Counted from the stretch's first letter, positions 12,979-25,602 are shown. The stretch is DNA of 64,000 bases from Purshia tridentata (GCA_003254885.1 QANT01004875.1:39679-103678), one strand, 5' to 3'. A program made the numbers and translations. Notes: generated by a model from the sequence alone, not told the origin.

Positions 12979-13882
12979 GAAAACCGTTTCAAATGCTTTT
13001 ATAAACTAAAAGCTTTTTTAATTTGTTTTGCTAAAGGCAAGCAAAAGTGTTTCTGACCTATTTGGAAGCGCTTTTAAGCCTTTAAAAATATTACCAAACA
13101 AACTCTTAACATGTAAAAAAAATATTAGAGTAAATGGATACACATGTTACATACATTAAAAGTCTATAATTAATTATTTACGGATAAGTTTGCTTTAAAT
13201 TGTTGAAAGAGAAATGGCAGGCGCCTTCATTTAATTTTGCGTAAAAAAGGAGAGGCTAATAAATCATTTACGTATGACTCTAATATTCACTGAAAAGGCA
13301 TTTAAATCTGCATGTGATTTCTTTAGTACAGAACGTACATGCCCAATTTACTAAAGTTATATAATTATTGTAATTATATAACTTGTCTTATTAAATGAGC
13401 AATATAAAAGCATTAAAAAAAATAGAAATTTAGGATTAAATACCTAGTTTCAATACTTTTTTAGAAAATCAGTTTTGCTTATAATTTTATGTTTGACTAC
13501 TAACTAATGAACTTGATTTTTAGAATAGGTCACAAATTTATAGCCCATTTGTTTTGGGCTTTACTTGTTTGACAAATTTGCCCTTCTACTGTCTTTTGGC
13601 CCATATATAATGGATCTTAGATAAAATTTATAAAATTTTGACAAAATAATCATTGATACTTTTATATTGTCTTGGAAATTAGTTAATATAGTCTCAATTT
13701 CAGTTTTAGTTGTAACTGTATTACACTCAACTTCAAATTTAGTTGTTACTGAATGACAGTCACAGCTAAATTGTGATACAGTCACAGTTAGGTTGTGACT
13801 AAATTGAAATTTTTTTAAGAGAAATTGTACTACAATATAATATAAATAGAGGTCAAAACAATATTTTTACTCAAAATAATAC

Positions 13883-13958
13883 TTAGTATAGTGGTGAGAG
13901 TTGTCTTTTTCAACTTACCATTAGTATAGTGGTGAGAGTTGTCTTTTTCAACTTACCA
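13883..13958. repeat. Perfect 38 bp tandem duplication
   Basis: The 38 bp unit beginning ttagtatagtggtgagagtt occurs at 13883-13920 and again, identically, at 13921-13958. It lies in a 13.56-14.05 kb stretch where cacagttaggttgtgac-like words recur (13.76-13.80 and 13.98-14.00 kb), which suggests an older, diverged tandem array around it. Confidence 0.9.
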
Positions 13959-15383
13959 AGATAATCACAACTAAATTGTAAAACAGTCACAGTTAAGATG
14001 TAATTGGATTATTTTTTTTAGTTTTAATACAATATAGTATAAATTAATGTAATAGTATGGATGTAATATATATATATTTTATTGTAGTAGTATGTGATGT
14101 AATATTGGTGAATTATAGTGTCCTCTACTATATTATTATGTTTGACTTTTCAACTAATACCTAATCTAAAATGCTATTAAATTTGGTATCTAAACTAAAA
14201 ATTATTAAAATTTAGTATTTAAAGTCAATTAACCTTAAAAAAAAACTATTACCCGATTGAATTTTAATAATTAAGAACAATTTTGCAGCTTAATGTGAAA
14301 TGGGAATTCAGGTTTACAGTGAGCAAGTTTTTTTGATTCATTATTCTGACGAAGTTTAGCAGGGTCTTAAATTAATAACAACCAAAGTAAAGTTACCAAA
14401 TAAATATAATGTATAACACCGTAATACTGAGTAATCGTACCGTATACTTAATTTGACAGCCTTCTTCAAAATTGTTTCCAAAGTTACATTACAAATGGTC
14501 AAAAAAGAATTAGGGATATTCAAAGAAGGTTGATCCACGCGATGATGCATCCGACAATAAAGTGGGCCAAATGACAAGTGCTGGGCCTGAAGAGCATTGA
14601 AACATGGGCCTACCTTGTCTTGCAAATTTGGTATGGTTGTGACTTGTGGGCCCAAACTAGAATCCAACGAAGGATGCCTAAATTCACCTGACGTGGGGGT
14701 ATGGACACCTCATCATTAACACATTGTGCGTATGGTCCTCACTTCGTCAACGCGTTTGATGCTGTGAGGAGAAGGAGGATGGCATTAGTATACATATTAC
14801 ATACTATTAGGTCCCATTTCAATTCAGCAATTCCCTCAATCCTTGTGCTTTTGATTTTGACCTTTTATCTAACAAGGTTGATTGCTTCCCCATGTCTTCT
14901 CTTTTATACAATTTTTCACCAAATTCAACATCCATATGTCCCAATAATCGATTTAGATAATGACTACACTGGATTTCATGATTTGGTAAAGGTCTCCTTG
15001 TTTTTTTGTTAGTCCGAGAGGCCCATAAGGTTGAGAAATTGAGTTAAAATTAAGATATGTCGAAAGTTCAATTGTTTTTAATATATGAATTAGATCAAGA
15101 TGTTGGGAATTGGTTTGTTAAGTCCTACACTAGGCACTCCCTCAAAAACCCGCGCATTGCGTTAAGCTCTTACAATAGTAAATGTGGGATCTAAATTTGA
15201 TATATAAGTGGTTATTGGGTAGCAAACCCTTATGATGAACTCAGTCAAAACCCTACAAATACATGCATTAGAAAACACTGATCTTTCCTCTTTTAAACTA
15301 CATCCCAGTCCCTTTGTAGCTTTGTATATATTTGACTGACTTTGGAGACATGGATTTTCAATTATACATAATCCTGTGAATTT
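13959..15383. other. Intergenic DNA, no gene seen
   Basis: Between 14.5 and 14.8 kb the sequence is GC-richer, with several gggcc/ggccca words and short open frames on both strands. None has a family resemblance or splice support, so I do not call a gene. Confidence 0.4.
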
Positions 15384-15422
15384 CCATTATGACTGTTGAC
15401 AAAAAACAAAAAACCATTATGA
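15384..15422 (+). mobile_element. Micro-retroposon: 21 bp A-rich insert between 9 bp direct repeats
   Basis: ccattatga occurs at 15384-15392 and 15414-15422. Between them lie 21 bp, ctgttgac followed by two A-runs. This has the target-duplication plus A-tail structure of the other micro-insertions, but without the GGCC word; the short repeat makes chance possible. Confidence 0.4.
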
Positions 15423-15912
15423 GTCTACACGAGAGAGAGAGACCATGTGACATGATGTGGTCTACTTACTTATAAAATATACAAATAAATAAGAATGGTT
15501 GAGTCATGTCTTCGTCAGTAGCTCAGATAGCATGTTGCTAAATACATACGCCTCACAATATTTGATCCATTACTTTGTTTTTTGTATGAAGGTCGTTCTT
15601 GCATATGTCAATAATGTATTAGTGTGGTACACTATACATAGATTGCTATTTCATATTAAAACAATCATATAGACCACAATGAATCAATGATGTGGCTCAC
15701 AGTGTATAAAGGGAGCAAAACTGGTGGCCCAACTGTCCACCGGGCTCTCGGCCCAAAATAGTTGCAGATTGGGCTATTTTACACTGAAACAAGGTGATAG
15801 CAAGTATTCCCGCCAGCCCACAATATATGGAAACTTTGTTACAGCATACAAATTGATTAACCAAAACAAGATTTACTCATCTGCATCTACTCAACTATCT
15901 AAGATCTGCAGT

Positions 15913-18900
15913 CTATGTTCTTCTAGGAACCTTCCTCTTTCTTGATTGTCCCTTTTGCTTTTCATCCCTCTTCCTCTTCTTTTCTTGCTTCTGGAATGAT
16001 TTCCCAACCAAGGAAGGTTGTTCTTTCAGGGCAAAGCTCTTTGCCACATGTCCCAAGTGAAGTTTCTTCACCATAAAAATTCCTTTCAGCTGACCGCGAT
16101 GGGCAGTGTATGCACGAACCCAAGAGCAAAATGCGTCTTTGGCCAGTTTCTTCATTTTTGGCTACAGAAATGAAGGCAATATTTGAATGTAAATCACATA
16201 GAAAAAAACTTGGAATTGTAATAATCTGCCTAGCATACCCAACAAGCAGATTAAAAGGAAAGGAAAAGGATTGTTTACATAATAACCGGGTTTGGATCAA
16301 CCACTTGTTAAGGTTTCAAAATAAAGTGAGTTAACTAAAGACTATTTTTAATTGCCAAGATATTATACAAGCAACTATCACATCAGTTGGATATGATGCA
16401 GACGAAGAGAACAAAATTCCAGAACTGGTTAGAGGGCTTTCTTTACAATACAAAGAATTAATCACAGCACAATAAAGTATACTGTTAAGGCAGACTGAAG
16501 GAAAATCAGGAAAAAAGTACCTCATCTGTAAATCCTTCAAGTGCCTTTTGCAAAGACATCACCCAATGATGTGCATCTATGGAAACAAACTTCCTGACAT
16601 GCTTATGACCATATAGTGGGAAACTATCTAATACTTTGAGGAGGGGGTACTCTGTTAAAGAGACACCATGTTTCTCCAAATCCTGCAAATAATCCATTTC
16701 AATTGGCTGCAAAAATAACAATGAATCTCCTCTTTCACCCAGCCGAGCAGTTCTGCCAACCCTACATCAAGGATGAAATGAACATCAAGCCTTGGGGATA
16801 CTCTATTATCAAGAAACACATCAAAGATGCATTGATAGACTTGGCCTATGAAAGTTCCATGCTCAAAACTAAGCTCCACAACAAATCACCTTGTAATTAT
16901 AGCCACTGAGGAAACAATTTTACTCCATTTTAAAAAACAAATTAGTCCTTAAGGCTTTTTAAATAATTCATGGTTCTAATTTTGGCAGAAGATTGACTTA
17001 TGGTTATTTTGACGTATAATCATGTAATGTTGTCAATGGTCAGTTGTAATTGGTTGAATAGCACTCTTAGACTGAAAAGAAATAAAAACTATGGGATCAT
17101 ATTGGCACATGTGAGAGAGAAAGGGGCGGATAGACAAGTCTAAATACCTATGCACATATTCAGTAGCCTCGCCTGGAGAATCATACTGAATGATACATCT
17201 AACTTTTGGGAAATCCAAACCTCTGGCAGAAACATCTGTGGACAAAAGAAGAGCCGATTTTTCTGTTTTGAAGGTCTGGAACGTGGTTCTTCGATCCTCC
17301 TGCTTCATACTCCCATGTAACCGGAAGGTCTTGCATCCAACAAACTTTTGCTTACCTTCTGCTTCTGGTCCTGAGTAAGGTGAGAATTTGAACTCACTTA
17401 TCAAAGAGTAGTGAAAATCCACTGCATCACATGTTGAAAAGAATACCACAATCTGTAAAATGAGTATGTGAGTGAACTTGACAAGGTAGATTAAAATAAA
17501 ACAAAGTTGAAGACTGCATGGAAGGTCCTGAACTATGTTAACAATATAAAACACTATTTTGAGGAATTCAGAAGGTGGGGAAAAAACTACATCATTGATG
17601 CTGAAGGATTGGCTCATGGAAATTATTGCCCCTCATATGAACTCAGTAGCACAACATCATAGAATTGTAAAATATATTCTTGAAGATGAAGATTCCAAAG
17701 ATTAAAAAAAATAATGATAAAAACGCTAGCTTCTATAACCATCAACCCTGAGCAAATGGAAAGGTTACCTTTTCTGACGTTTCTCGCTCAAAAAGATAGT
17801 TTAGAATGGAAAGAAGTACAGCAATCCGCGCATTACATGGCACTGCAAAGGAATTTGATCAGAACACTTACATACCCCCCTCCTCCTTTCGACCCCTAAA
17901 AAACAACTGTTATTGACACGTACCTTTTACGTATCTTTGATTCAATTGAACTGGAAGTTTATAGTCTCCACTAGAAGAGTCTCTTGTCTTCACTGGATGT
18001 TGTGGGTCATCCATGTCAGATCCCAAAGATCCTAAATGTTCAAGTGATGCAATTGACTGCATCTTCTTGTCAGGCATACCAATCAAAACCGGATTTTCTA
18101 AACTCATTTTCGCAAGATGATTGACTTTTTCATTCAAGGTCGCAGATAATAGCAAATTCTGCCTCTGAAAGTCGGGTGTACTTGAAAAATCACCATTCTT
18201 AGTAGCAGACCCCTTTAGCCTTGAACCCAAAAGATCAAGTATTTCCTCTATCTCTTTCCCAAATCCCAACTCCAAAATCCTGTCAAAAAGCATATGAATA
18301 TCTAAGCAAGGCACGTCCAACATGAAATGGTAACCATTAAGAATATTTTTTGGGTACAATAATAGCATTCTACAAATAAGAAGAGTAAAAGGGTATTGGC
18401 AAAAAAAAAACAAAGAATAGTAAAGGGATATAGCATACCTATCTGCTTCATCAAAGATTATCCAACGCAAATTTGTGTGCAAGAATGAAGATGTATTCTT
18501 TAGGTGATCAAGGAGTCGCCCAGGTGTTGCAACAAGAATAGAAATGCCTGAAGCAAATGGGCAATTAAGCAAACCATACAAAGATTTAAACTTTACACAA
18601 AAGGATAAGAAAGTTTGGATTTTTGAGTACCTTTGCGCAGCCTGGCCTTCTCTTTGGACCTGTTTTCACCACCCATTACATAACCAGGGACAATCCAGTG
18701 AAAACGGTGCAACAACTTGTGAAGGATTTCATGGACCTGCAAGCACAGCTCTCTTGTAGGTACAAGAACCAGCGCGAAAGTACCGTCGGAGCGCTGAATT
18801 CGAGGACTGTACAAGTGCAAGTGGTGGATAACCGGAGCCAGATACGCCAGCGTTTTGCCGGTTCCCGTAGCCGCGTTCACAAGCACGTGGCGGCCAGAGA

Positions 18901-19167
18901 GGATGACCGGAATGGCCTGGGCTTGCACCAGGGTCGGAGCTTTGAAGCTCAACCTCTCTGTTTCATTCAAATAACACAAAAATAAATGATTTTTGTAAAT
19001 TTTTAAACAAATTAAATTGAAGTTTGGAATATAAAGTATTAGTTGACTATACCCTGGAGCTGGTCGCATAAGGTAGAGTGAAGGCCGAGACTGGAGAAGG
19101 AGCAAGGCGCGAAGATCTCACTGTCTTCTGTTTCAGTTGATTTCCCGCTTTTCTTGACGGCTACCAT
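15913..19167 (-). CDS. RH17: DEAD-box ATP-dependent RNA helicase 17 (Dbp7/DDX31 group)
   Basis: RNA helicase of the nucleolar Dbp7/DDX31 type, which acts in large ribosomal subunit assembly. Eight exons (19167-19053, 18957-18631, 18547-18439, 18279-17924, 17842-17769, 17452-17148, 16761-16521, 16161-15913) give 591 aa; all phases fit. Motifs in order: Q-motif region F43...PT..Q50/Q52, Walker A AATGTGKT 67-74, PTREL 105-109, TPGR 155-158, DEAD 180-183, SAT 229-231, [10 protein letters not shown] 398-407, HRVGRTAR 428-435. The insert between motifs II and III and the lysine/arginine-rich C-terminus (about 560-591, nuclear or RNA binding) suit this subgroup. The start at 19167 opens the first exon and sits under a (GAA)n leader. 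It is divergent from the membrane protein gene at 19617. Length is close to the Arabidopsis protein. All helicase motifs are intact. Confidence 0.95.
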
Positions 19168-19616
19168 CGCCACACCCTACCTCACGTCTATCAGCAGCGG
19201 TAGCTGCTTCTTCTTCTTCTTCTTCTTCTTCTTCTTCTAACTTGGAATTCACATCCTAATATTCTACGTGTCAAACGGGTCGGGTCGTGGCGGTCTAGCC
19301 CATTAAAGTTGGGCCCAGCCATATTGAAACTGAAGTACTCGGCCCACTTGAGCTGACGACTGAAGACGTGCTTCGAGTTCGAGGTGCTTGGGCAACAGCT
19401 TAGCCTTTCTCTTTCATCTTCAACCTCTGTGAAGTCTCTAACGCATACGTAAACACTGAACCAATCTGTAAGCTTTCGTTGTTTCTCTGTAAATTTGATC
19501 AATTACTATTTTTTTTTAGTTTAATTTTCCTGAAGTTATGCTTATACCTTTGTTTCTTGGTGGCTATGGCTTAGTCCTTAGGGTATTGCGTGCGTTTGGA
19601 TCTGTGAACGATTAAG
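19168..19616. promoter_or_regulatory. 449 bp bidirectional promoter with Site II elements
   Basis: This gap separates the start codons of RH17 (minus) and the 19617 gene (plus), so it must hold both promoters. It carries Site II type words: AGCCCA near 19297, the palindrome TGGGCCCA at 19310-19317 and GGCCCA at 19341-19346; these are common in promoters of growth and ribosome-biogenesis genes. A CTT/GAA microsatellite (19207-19238) falls in the RH17 leader. I see no convincing TATA box for either direction, which is usual for Site II promoters. Confidence 0.7.
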
Positions 19617-21317
19617 ATGGGTAGGGGGAACGACGTCGAAGAGATTGATAGCTTAGAGAAAGGTTTACTGTCCCAGACTGAGGACGAACCAGTTCTGTAT
19701 TCAGCTTCGTTCCGGGAGATGGAGGAGAATTTTGTGAAGTACCAAACAGCACAATGGCTTCTTTACTCTGCGCTCTTAATATTGGCATGGGGCATTGGCT
19801 TCTTCATGCTGCTTTATCTGCCGGTCCGGAGATATATTCTGCGCAACGATATTCGTTCTAGAAAGCTCTATCTCACTCCCACTGCCATTGTCTACAAAGT
19901 AAGTTAAAATAGAAATTTGAATCTTCTTTTTGATAAATTGAACTCTTGAATGTGACTGTTTTTCAATTGATCAATCCTTTGCATATTGGACTTGGGATAA
20001 TTTTGCTATACGAAATTGTGCACATATGGGTAATGGGTTACCATTGGATGATGCTTTGTTTCTTTAGCTCAGGTTACGAGGCCAGTTCCATTTCCATTTT
20101 TCGGGGTTTTGAAAAAAGAGAAGCATGTCTTGTTACCTTCAGTGGCTGATGTTGTAATCGAGCAAGGTAAAGAAAGCATTTGCAGTTGCCACATTCTTTC
20201 TCGTATGCTTTTCATATTGTCTGCCATTGTGGTCGTAGTAGGATTATGTAATGGCTAAAATTCATGTTTAAGGTCTGATTTTTGGTTGTAACTAGTCTTA
20301 GATCATTAGGTGGATTGATTCCGACCCACTTGTTTCATGTTGGGTTTAGTACAACTTTGATGCTCATGAAACAAGTCTTTTGATACTCGATTTTGGAATC
20401 TGATGCTAATAGAATGTTACATTATGAGCAAGAATGTTATATTTCTAGCTTACTTTGGAAATTTTTCTTTTGTGCATTCTGACGTTCATTTCTGGAATCT
20501 TTCATTATTTAGTCTTGTCAATGCTTTAGAACCCCATATAACACTATCTTTATACTCAGGATACCTGCAGTCTCTCTTTGGTGTCTACTCACTTAGAATA
20601 GAGCATGTTGGTGTCAGAAGGCCTCCAAGTGATGATGTTCAAATCCATGGCATTGCAAATCCAAGTGCTTTTAGGAAGGTACTCACCAAGTTAATTAACA
20701 CTGTTTGTATTTCCAAGTTGAGAAAATACAGTTAGTTTATCTCCTTTGTGCCCATTTCAGGCTGTCTTAATGCGTCTTTCGAGCATGACGAATGAGGTTT
20801 TCTCTAGACAAGTTTCCACACTTGATGATGTTTCGAATTTGAAGGTAGGGTTGTATGTCAGAGCTTTGGTGTGCCATCATATTAGTGCAAGCATTACAAG
20901 TGAACCGATCTCAATCCTTATTAATGATAGTTTACCTTAATTTGTTCATATTTGTCAAGCTTGATCTGGGCGTATTGATTGATTTCTTAATAACCTTTTA
21001 GGGGTGTTAAATATTGTAGCAATTAGCATGTTGGTTTAGTAATTTATATAATAACTCTTGTTCTTTCTATTGTCTGCTTCAGATGTCCCCATCAAAATCT
21101 CTTAGGCATGATTCGTTTCCATCAGGGGAGCTAACATTACTGCAGAAACTTGAGGAAGTTGGAAGTGCTGTAAAGGTAGAATGCTAAAATTTCTCTTTTA
21201 TTTAAAGTTGGGTAGGCTTTTCTAATCATGGACTTTACATTTATTTGATGTATATTACAGAGGGTTCAAACTTTAATTGAGGAGAAGCACTCTCAACCAC
21301 CAGAACCTTTAGATTGA
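19617..21317 (+). CDS. Plant-conserved membrane protein with PH-like (YdbS/bPH2-type) layout, function unknown
   Basis: Six exons (19617-19898, 20073-20166, 20560-20678, 20761-20844, 21083-21175, 21261-21317) give 242 aa with all phases fitting. An acidic N-terminus (1-24) leads to a membrane hairpin or single span at about 47-70 (WLLYSALLILAWGIGFFMLL), then LPVRRYILRNDIRSRKLYLT and a beta-rich stretch (TRPVPFPFFGVLKKEKHVLL, IEQGYLQSLFGVYSLRIEHV) that looks like a bacterial-type PH domain behind a membrane anchor. The C-terminus (about 195-242) is probably helical. I believe this family is filed as DUF7642, but I am not certain. No catalytic motif is visible. It shares its promoter with RH17. 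Confidence 0.85.
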
Positions 21318-22320
21318 AGTAAGTTGATTCTTCTTGCCTTTCACATATTCTGATTGTTTAGTAATATACTCATTTGTACTACTTCCAATGTTCTGGATCT
21401 AGCATGTGATGTGATGCAGCATATATATGACGTGTGTAATTTCATGTCTAGGTGTAGAACTTCCACACCAATACAGTATTGGTATCACCTATCTCAGCTG
21501 ACAACCCGGGAGTGCATATTTTACAACCCTACAATCATTAGATATCCTTCCAATATTTCTGTTGGTGTCCACTAGGCACTATCAATGAGTGCTTTGTTGG
21601 TAATTTGGTGTACTTTGTATCTTATCATTTGAAAATATACAAATTAACCAATGTTAATAGATTAATGATTCTCCCTTTGAGGTTTGTTGTGTGCTGTTCT
21701 TTTTATGAAAAGTTTTATTTTTTTGTTAACCTGTTATTCTTTTTCTCCTGATTCACATTCTGGAAATTGTTATATATTTTCAAGAACAGACATTAAAATC
21801 ATTCTATATGGAATGGTTGTCTATCTCCATGGCATCTTGTGTGGTCTATCTCTTTCTTTTTTTTCCCTCTATCTGTACAATGAGTCTTTCCTTCCTTTTT
21901 TTTTGTGTGATTATATATGGTAGTCTGTCTTTACAAAGACAGAAACTTTTAAAGCGCATCTATTCTGAGTTCACGTTTATAACCCCAACATGTGAGCTAT
22001 AATATTACTACAAGATGCCTTTTTCTCATGATTCTTTGAAAATCAATGATCATGACTAGATAATCAAACTCAGATCAGTAATACTTGAATTTGAAGCAGG
22101 TGCAAGAGGCCTTTCTTTGGTGGTGTTGATAGAAATCTTTCTTTTATGGTTTTTTTTTTTGTTTCTTTGATGGTGATACCACTGATAATGTGGTATGCAG
22201 CTCTCTGTTACTGGCCTTGGTCTGTTGGGCCATGCTGTGTTTCGAATGAATCGAATCTTGCGATTCCAATTATTCAACCAGCCTTCCTAGTTATTTGGGC
22301 AATCTGAGATGATCTTCTTT
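21318..22320 (+). other. 3' leader of the 19617 gene with a probable 3'UTR intron
   Basis: The stop codon (21315-21317) is followed one base later by a near-perfect donor (gtaagttg, from 21319). A good acceptor, gtggtatgcag, ends at 22200 and opens a GC-richer exon-like stretch (22201-22320). I read this as a 3'UTR intron of about 880 bp. The distal piece has an open frame of about 30 codons (LSVTGLGLLGHAVFRMNRIL and onward, stop near 22290), so it may instead be an alternative coding end. An alternative acceptor lies near 22100. Confidence 0.5.
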
Positions 22321-22657
22321 CAAACTTTTGATATTTTTCTTTTGCTAGGCAATAATATGACACTGTCCAAAGTTACATCAGACCCATAAAAAATGGTGAA
22401 TTTTAAATATCATGTTAGTCCCGTAAGACAACTATTTTATGCTAGGATCCATTTAAATTAAACAGTGTCACGTGATATGAATCTAAAAAAAGTAAAAACT
22501 TATCTATCACATGTGTATATATCTTATATATTTATTTTTTACAGCACATAACTTAGCAAATGAGAAAAAAATAGATATAATAAATATATACGCCGGCCAG
22601 TTACATAGAAGTTTTTATTGAATAAAATGGTTCATATTTGCTGGCCCAAAATTTTCA

Positions 22658-22759
22658 TTATCTTTGTAACTGCATATCTTTAACTAGGTCCATTGATGAT
22701 AACTGATAAAGCTGCTCCTTTATTTTTCTGTCCAGGAGGTTGTACTTGTTCTGAGCCAC
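22658..22759 (-). pseudogene. Isolated terminal-exon-like fragment
   Basis: On the minus strand an acceptor (tgttgcctctttcag) is followed by 33 codons and a stop. The peptide VAQNKYNLLDRKIKEQLYQL then SSMDLVKDMQLQR is helical and charged, and the base composition stands out from its AT-rich surroundings. I find no upstream exons in the next 2.5 kb on this strand. The plus strand over the same bases also has a good acceptor (tttttctgtccag at 22735) and a short open frame, so orientation is open. It could be the remnant of a duplicated gene end. I do not recognise the family. Confidence 0.3.
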
Positions 22760-25349
22760 CTGAAAGAGGCAACACAACATAAATGATTGCTGAAGTATAT
22801 GCACTTCATTTTAATTTTTAAACAACCACACATTGAAACATGATTCCATTAAATAAATGATCATAATTGATATATATTAAATTTCGTACGATTTTTGTGT
22901 GATGGAACATGTCCTTTCTCGTAAGAAATCTTAAAAGCACATATGGTTGAGATGAAGTTGGGGAAAAGGAAAGGTGGTTGGTTGCCAGTCGTTCTCTTTA
23001 ATGAAATTTTCTATTATGTCTTGGCATTGGGGGTTACGAACTTGTTAATTGAAATGTGCATGAAAGGGAAAAAACTGAAAATTTTGGTTGAGAAGATGGT
23101 GTTTGGCTTACCAATGTTGACTTCTCATTGAATTCTTCATATGTGTGTTTCCTACTATGTGCTGTATCATATTGAATGGGTCTTTCACCAGCTTTTCTTT
23201 TTTTTCTTTTTTCTTTTTTCTTTTGAGGGGGGTGTGTGCTTTTGAAACTTATACGCAAAGGCCTGTAGGACTCCACCGTAACAATATCAAACAATTTATA
23301 GCATTTGTGAGACTTTCAGTATTAGTATGTCCTCATATGTCAACAAAAAAGTTTGGAGTGCATGTGCTAATTTGACATTTTGATATGTTTCAAAACCAAA
23401 GATGACTATCTACTTGTGTTCAAAACGATGTTGTTTAATTATAGTTTTATTCGTACATGAATTAAACGTCAAGCAAAAACAAAACAACTAGCTGTTGTTT
23501 GAATATGGTAGCTAACCTTGCTCGATCAGTTGCCAAATGGGAATTGAGCTTAAGAAAGATAACATAGTGCACTTGAAAACTCAAAAAGTGTCATGCAATT
23601 TTTGTGATATGGGAAAAGACAATCGCAGCACAACACGGATTTTGTCATGCAAAAAATCAGTGAAAGCAAGATGGTCTATGAGATAGAGGCTTATTGCCTT
23701 GCAATCTTTGCATGCCCATGCTATGCAGCAAGACGTGTACGTTTAATTACACACTAAAATTTGGTCCATCCATGCTTGCTTGCTTGCATTGCATGTGTTT
23801 CCATGCAATAAATACGTGGAATGCAAGTGTTCTCTGGAAATAAATGCATGATGTTGTTGGTCAACATATATATATACACTCACTATATATGAAGGGCATA
23901 TACTATTTATATGTATGTAGGTATTAGCTAGTGCATATATGCCAAACATATATGATATATAGGCTATATAGCACATGTATTATAAATATAATTATACATG
24001 TATAGTACGCTTTCAATTTGCTTCTCATTTTTACATGCTCTAAAACCAGCTAGCTAGGCCTCTGCTCTTAAGAAATAGCTAGCTAGGTTGCTCCTAGTTC
24101 ACTTTAATGTTTTGATGTTCAATGTATATAATTGAACAATGTTTTGAATTTTTTGTATATATGATATTTGATGATTTAGAAGTTAAACACATGTTCTTGC
24201 ACGTTTTACATTTATTTAGAATATCTTAAATATTATGAGGAATTGTATGCTAGTTGGTTCTTGTAAGTAGTTTTGTCATTTGTGTGCTTAATTATCATGA
24301 TATATAGACACTACACAAGGTAAATTGATTGCTGTACGGAAATATTTCACCTAGGTAGGCCATAAAAATGTGTACGAAGTACAATAATATTAATTACTGT
24401 AATGGGACCAAATTTGTATGCTTGATGCTTTACTACAATGTGTGAAGATGAGAGACATGCTATACACGTATAGCTGAATTAGTTGAAGAACAACCGCTCA
24501 TTATCCGCATAAAAGCATTATGTTTATGAAACAAAGGACAAATTTAATTTAAACCTCTACGAGGATGAATATTGTTTCATGATGTCATGATAAGATCAGT
24601 AATACATCGTTGAGAATTTAGCTTATTTGTTTTTAGAAATGGTATTGTTAGTGTCTTTTATCAAATCTCATATACTTATACGAATCTAACAGCTTATTAT
24701 TTATAGTCATACTAATTAATGTGATAATGCATAAATCATTAAATTTATATGAGTAAATTAGATTCGTTGAAAGACACCAACAACACTATCTCTAAACAAA
24801 AAGAAGCCGAATCCCATGGTTGATAACTTGATTGGATCTCCATGTCTTAGCCCTTGTGCAGAAGATTAAACAACAAAAACTAATGAATCCCAAAATCCAA
24901 TGGTTGATGAGTTCCTGATGCTGAATCAATGGTTGATTAATGGTTGTGGTGGTGAAAAGACAAAAAAACTGAAGATTGAAATTTAATTTATTATATGTGA
25001 TTATAAAGTCAACATGGGTTCTCTCTACTCCTGAATACTGAACAATATTTCTTATTATTTAAATACAGAGGGACTGGACTCGCTGTAATGTGGGAAGGTG
25101 ATATTCCTGATTCCTCTGCTTTTCAAAGAAAGAAAGATATCGAAAGCATGGGCATAAGTGTCTTTTAAGTAGAGTGTCCTTTCTAACCCAAAAATACATG
25201 TTCTCTTTCTGAAGTTAAGAGTCAGTCACACTAATTAATTTTATTATAAAGTTTTAATCTTGATAAAAATTATATAGTCGTTATGTATGGTTTACACAAA
25301 TTACATAAAATTATACAATTTTTCCTGGTCATAGATCTTTGTATTTTGC
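22760..25349. other. Intergenic DNA, no gene seen apart from a fold-back element
   Basis: AT-rich sequence with a T-rich, G-run patch at 23190-23240 (runs of T then gaggggggtg) that resembles the reversed tail of a retroposon but lacks clear flanking repeats. Around 23.8-24.0 kb there are many atatat/gcatat words. No credible exon series is seen on either strand. Confidence 0.5.
24630..24805. mobile_element. Fold-back MITE-like element
   Basis: The left arm (tttttagaaatggtattgtt then agtgtctttt, from about 24632) matches the reverse complement of the right arm (gaaagacaccaacaacacta then tctctaaaca, ending near 24798), with gaatctaa/ttagattc continuing the pairing inward. Total length is about 170-200 bp with an AT-rich centre and no ORF. 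Weak pairing continues outward, so the exact ends and target duplication (TA or longer) are unclear. Confidence 0.55.
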
Positions 25350-25602
25350 TAGATGATATATGAATAGTGAATGTATATCAGTCTGTGTCCTCTCTTTCCT
25401 CAGAGTCAGAGTCATAGAGCAGTGCACAGCGCGAGAGAGAGAGAGAGAGAGAGAGAGTACTTGTCGTTGTTATTCTGAAGACGACTCCGTTGCCCAATAC
25501 TTGGCGTCTCGCCCCGAACCGTTCAAATACAGTGACACACAAAATCGGAAGCTACCACCGATTGATTTCCTTAGACTTCTTCGCCACCTAAACCCCACTA
25601 CC

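Noticed and set aside
4000-15700. MicroRNA precursors or a TAS locus in the gene-poor region
   Set aside because: I looked for the sequences of the widely conserved plant miRNAs that I know and for tasiARF, and found none. Unknown hairpins cannot be excluded by eye.
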